This document shows, one piece after another, positions 1-3,300 of a stretch of DNA of 6,099 nt. Every line of letters starts with the position of its first letter. Position 1 is the first letter of the stretch. The stretch is from Oscillospiraceae bacterium (GTDB lineage Bacteria; Bacillota; Clostridia; Oscillospirales; Ruminococcaceae): NCBI GenBank assembly GCA_900765125.1, contig CAAFQL010000321.1, positions 1 to 6,099 of the forward strand, given 5' to 3'. Position numbers and translations under genes: made by a program. The notes beneath the pieces were generated by a model. That model had not been told where the DNA came from and made no database searches. It saw nothing but the letters and a program-made list of their open reading frames with translations.

Positions 1-252
1 ACGGAAAAAGGCTACACCGGCGACAAAGTGTGCAAAGTATGCGGTTATACTGTAAAGGGCAAAGAGATTCCGGTTTCGGGAACAACAAAACCGACCAATC
101 CGACAAAACCGGATGGAAATACAGATGTCACCAGCCCTAAGACAGGCGACAACAGCAATCTTGCCCTTTGGTTTGCCGTATTGTTCATTTCCTGTAGCGG
201 TGTGATAGGAGTTACCGTTTACAGCAGGTGCAGAAAGCTGAATAAGCGATGA
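1..252 (+). CDS. C-terminal end of a sortase-anchored surface protein (5' truncated by window)
   Basis: This is the last 83 codons of a gene that enters the window already open in frame 1 and stops at TGA 250-252. The frame is open from base 1, so the GTG at 28 is an internal codon, not the start. The visible part begins with TEKGYTGDKVCKVCG, a CxxC unit that I know as a repeated extracellular module in clostridial surface proteins. A Thr/Pro/Lys linker (TKPTNPTKPD) of the kind that spans the cell wall follows. After it come the sorting motif SPKTGD at 133-150, a hydrophobic helix at about 160-225, and a basic tail (RCRKLNKR). Together these are a complete cell-wall sorting signal, so the mature protein is probably covalently linked to peptidoglycan by a sortase. 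The function of the missing N-terminal part cannot be judged. The next gene starts 22 bases downstream on the same strand, which suggests co-transcription. Confidence 0.93.
   Translation, partial: TEKGYTGDKVCKVCGYTVKGKEIPVSGTTKPTNPTKPDGNTDVTSPKTGDNSNLALWFAVLFISCSGVIGVTVYSRCRKLNKR
133..249 (+). other. Cell-wall sorting signal: SPKTGD, membrane helix, basic tail
   Basis: SPKTG replaces the textbook LPXTG, with cleavage expected between Thr and Gly. A hydrophobic stretch (LALWFAVLFI... to VTVYS) occupies about 160-225, and the charged stop-transfer tail RCRKLNKR lies at 226-249. SPKTG and PPKTG are known substrates of the single class B sortase of Clostridioides difficile, and S/N-PKTGD signals are common in gut clostridia. 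A dedicated sortase of that specificity is therefore inferred in this genome. None is encoded in the window. Confidence 0.9.
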
Positions 253-258
253 CAGCGG

Positions 259-267
259 AAGGAGAGG
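259..267 (+). promoter_or_regulatory. Ribosome binding site for the giant surface protein
   Basis: AAGGAGAGG lies 7 bases before the GTG at 275 (10 bases if the core is taken as AAGGAG at 259-264). It is the only purine-rich Shine-Dalgarno-like block in the 22-base intergenic gap, and it fixes the GTG as the start. The next in-frame ATG, at 341, falls inside the hydrophobic core of the signal peptide and would destroy it. The gap is too short for a terminator plus a promoter, so the gene is probably read through from upstream. Confidence 0.85.
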
Positions 268-274
268 ACTCACT

Positions 275-376
275 GTGAAAAGGTTAAAAAGGCTTACGAG
301 GAAAAAGTATAGAATTACGGCTTTGGTTTTAGCTTTGTGCATGACGCTTAGTCTATTGCCGATAAGTGCACTGGCG
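275..376 (+). other. Sec signal peptide
   Basis: Residues 1-34 have a strongly basic n-region (MKRLKRLTRKKYR), a hydrophobic core (ITALVLALCMTLSLL), and a c-region PISALA followed by A. That is a typical signal peptidase I site (A-L-A before Ala35). The single Cys (residue 22) lies inside the core and not at a lipobox, so this is not a lipoprotein signal. Confidence 0.93.
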
Positions 377-3300
377 GCGGGAACTGACCTTGCGGGTAAG
401 GCAATAGAAGAAGGTACTTTTGCTGCTACCGGCGGAAATGTGAATTACCGGATAGACGGCGAGGAGATTGTGATTACCGGAGGTGATGATACCGTATCGG
501 AAATCGTTTTTCCAGATGAAATTGACGGAAAGCCGGTTACAAGAATTGAAGTAAGCACATTTGGAAATTCGGGAGGACACAATGAGACGCTAACGTCTGT
601 GATATTTCCGGCGAACCTTACCAGTATTGGCGGGTATGCTTTTCATGATGTTCCCGGATTAACGAACATAGATTTTTCTAAGTGTACGCAGTCTCTTACG
701 ATTGGAGAGTGGGCGTTTGCGGGGACGTCAGTTCAGTCAGTTACATTCCCGGAGAAGCTGGCTTCGATAGAGTCATATGCGTTTTTTCAGGATGAGTTCC
801 TTACGTCCGTGGATTTTTCTAACTGTACGGGGTTAACTTCCATCGGAGGACTTAGCACATTTGCGGCCACGGGAATTACCGAACTGACCATTCCCGACTG
901 CGTGAAGCACATTGAAAACGGTGCATTTGGGAGTTGTGAAGATCTGACGTCTCTGAATCTGGGCAGTGTGGAGAGTATCGGAGTACAGGCATTTGAATAT
1001 ACGGGGATTACATCGCTGAACCTGCCGGATACGCTTTCAGAGATCGGGATGGGTGCGTTTTCCTTCTGTAAATCTTTGACCAGTATCGACTGGCCGCAAA
1101 ATGAAAATTTTACGATTCTGACAGGGTTTGATAATTGTCAGGCACTTTCTGATGCGGAACTGGAAAAGGCATTGTCGGTAGATAGCATTACGGAATTAGG
1201 ATATTCTGCGTTTGACGGGTGTTTTTTCCAGAATGTGACGATTCCATCGAATATTAAAACAATAGGAGCCAGTGCCTTTTCCGGATGTGCAAATATGGCG
1301 TCACTTACCATTCTGCCGGGTGTGAAAACGATTGGTCCGCATGCGTTCGAGGGATGTTGCGGACTGGCAGAGCAGAAGGTAGTCGTGCCTGCCACGGTAA
1401 CGAAAATTTACGGCGGTGCTTTTGCAGACTGTACGAAGCAGTATGACCCGGCGGAAGGCGAGGAAGACTTTACATACACAGGAATTATTGTAGAGTTTGC
1501 GAATCAGGATTTTAAACTAACGCCATATGATTCGGAAATGACGAGTTATGAGAGGGTAACTATCGGAGATGTGGATTATGAAGACCCCTTTGCCGGTATA
1601 GCGACAATCCGGGCATATGAGACGGATTCAGAAGGGAATCCGTCCATGCTGAAACAGTTTTACGAGACGCAGAAGGACGTCATGGATGGAGCCCAGAAAA
1701 GATATACCTTCGTAGCTCTGGACGGGACGGAACAGACATTTACCGTGTCCGGAACGATTCCTTCCGGTGCGAAGATAGTACTGTATCAGGATAATCAAGA
1801 AAAGACAGTGACGCTTACGGATAATCAGTTTTCTGTAAAAGCAGATGCCGGATCAAAAGTGACGGCGGAAGTTTCTAAAGACGGATATTACAGCAAGCAT
1901 TTTATCCGGGCGTCGCTTGACGGAGACTGGGATTTGGGAGAAATTGCATTTTCAGACGGAGACAAATTACCGATGAATCGTGTGATGGAGGTGGACTTTG
2001 GCGAGGCGGCGGTAAATAGTTTCCGTAATCTGGAAATCAGCCTGAAGGCAGGAGAACGGGAACTGAAAGAAGGAACGGATTATATCCTGCAATATCCAAG
2101 TGTGGTGCTGGAGGATACTGTTATCGAAGAAAATCTGACATTGACCGTAGATGCAGACGCCCTTGGATTTACAGGCGGAAGCGTAACCGCAGACCGCGAA
2201 ACAGGAGTGTTTGAACTTCCGCTGACCGCATGGGGTAAACTGGAACTTACCGCAAGCGGTAAATTCGCCGGAGACAATCACATTCTTGTGTTTGATAAGG
2301 CAGGGAAGCTGGTCGGCAAGAGCAAAATCGCAAAGGATGGCTTTTATCTGACAAACGGACTGAAGGCGGGAACTTATACCGTGGTCGCATATAACGCCAA
2401 CGATAACTTCTCGGTGGTAACATCCTTGGATGTTCTGGAGAGTATGGGGCTGACAGAAGGAATCGATTATGCGAAGGTAACTGCGGAGGTTTCCGATGGA
2501 GAGACGAATCCGGTGGAAATTACGGTTCCCCTGCTGAAAACAGACGTGTCCGGTATCCTAAATAAAGAGAAATGCTCGGTTGTTTCCGAGACGAGTTATG
2601 TGATTAGAGGACAGACTTTTGCAGTAAGAGTTTATTATGGTTTTGCAGAGGGTAAGAAGGGAACGGTATCAATTCTGCTTCCTGAGAATATGACGCTGAA
2701 ATATGTCTGTTCAGAGACAGAACAGTTGGGAAAAGATGATTATACGGCTTCTGACAATACGGTTACGATAAATAAAACAAAGCAGACGGGCGTGTTCTAT
2801 TTGGGGTTTTCCTGCAGCAAGGCAGGGACATACAGTCTTTCTGCAGGTGCAACGGTGGGAAAGACGACGGCACCAATCGGAAGTACCTCGTTTACTGTCT
2901 ATGATTATGAGATTCGCCCGGCGGCGGGAGACTTGAACAGTCTGACGGGGAATAAAGTGACTGTCTGTGCAGCACCAAACCGTGATGTCACGCTACTGCT
3001 GGACGGGAAACCGGTGGGAAAAGGAAAAACCAATGGTCTTGGAAATGTGACATTTACCTATAATCTTCCGGACGATGCTCTTCCGGCACAGACATTTGAA
3101 CTGACGGCAATCATCGGTAACGAACAGGTTTCTGCAAATGTTACCTATGCCAAAACAGTTGCGGCGTTAGAATCATGGAATTTTTATCAGACAAACCGTC
3201 TAGGTAGCCCTTATAATGGAGAATACCTGTATTCAGCGTCACAGTCCTTTGATCCTCCGACATTTTATTGGTATTTATTTAATGAGGAAGCAGACAATGC

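Noticed and set aside
28..30. GTG at 28 as the start of a 74-residue small protein
   Set aside because: The frame is open back to base 1, and the CxxC unit (TEKGYTGDK) begins before this codon. No ribosome binding site precedes it, and a sorting signal without a signal peptide would make no sense.
275..376. Lipoprotein signal because of Cys22
   Set aside because: The Cys is in the middle of the hydrophobic core, with no L-x-G/A/S-C lipobox at the cleavage site; ALA-A after residue 34 fits signal peptidase I.
1967..2281. Minus-strand open frames of 104 and 65 codons that overlap each other
   Set aside because: Both are antisense to the beta-rich modules of the large gene and have no recognisable motifs. 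Overlapping minus-strand frames are expected from the codon bias of the sense gene.
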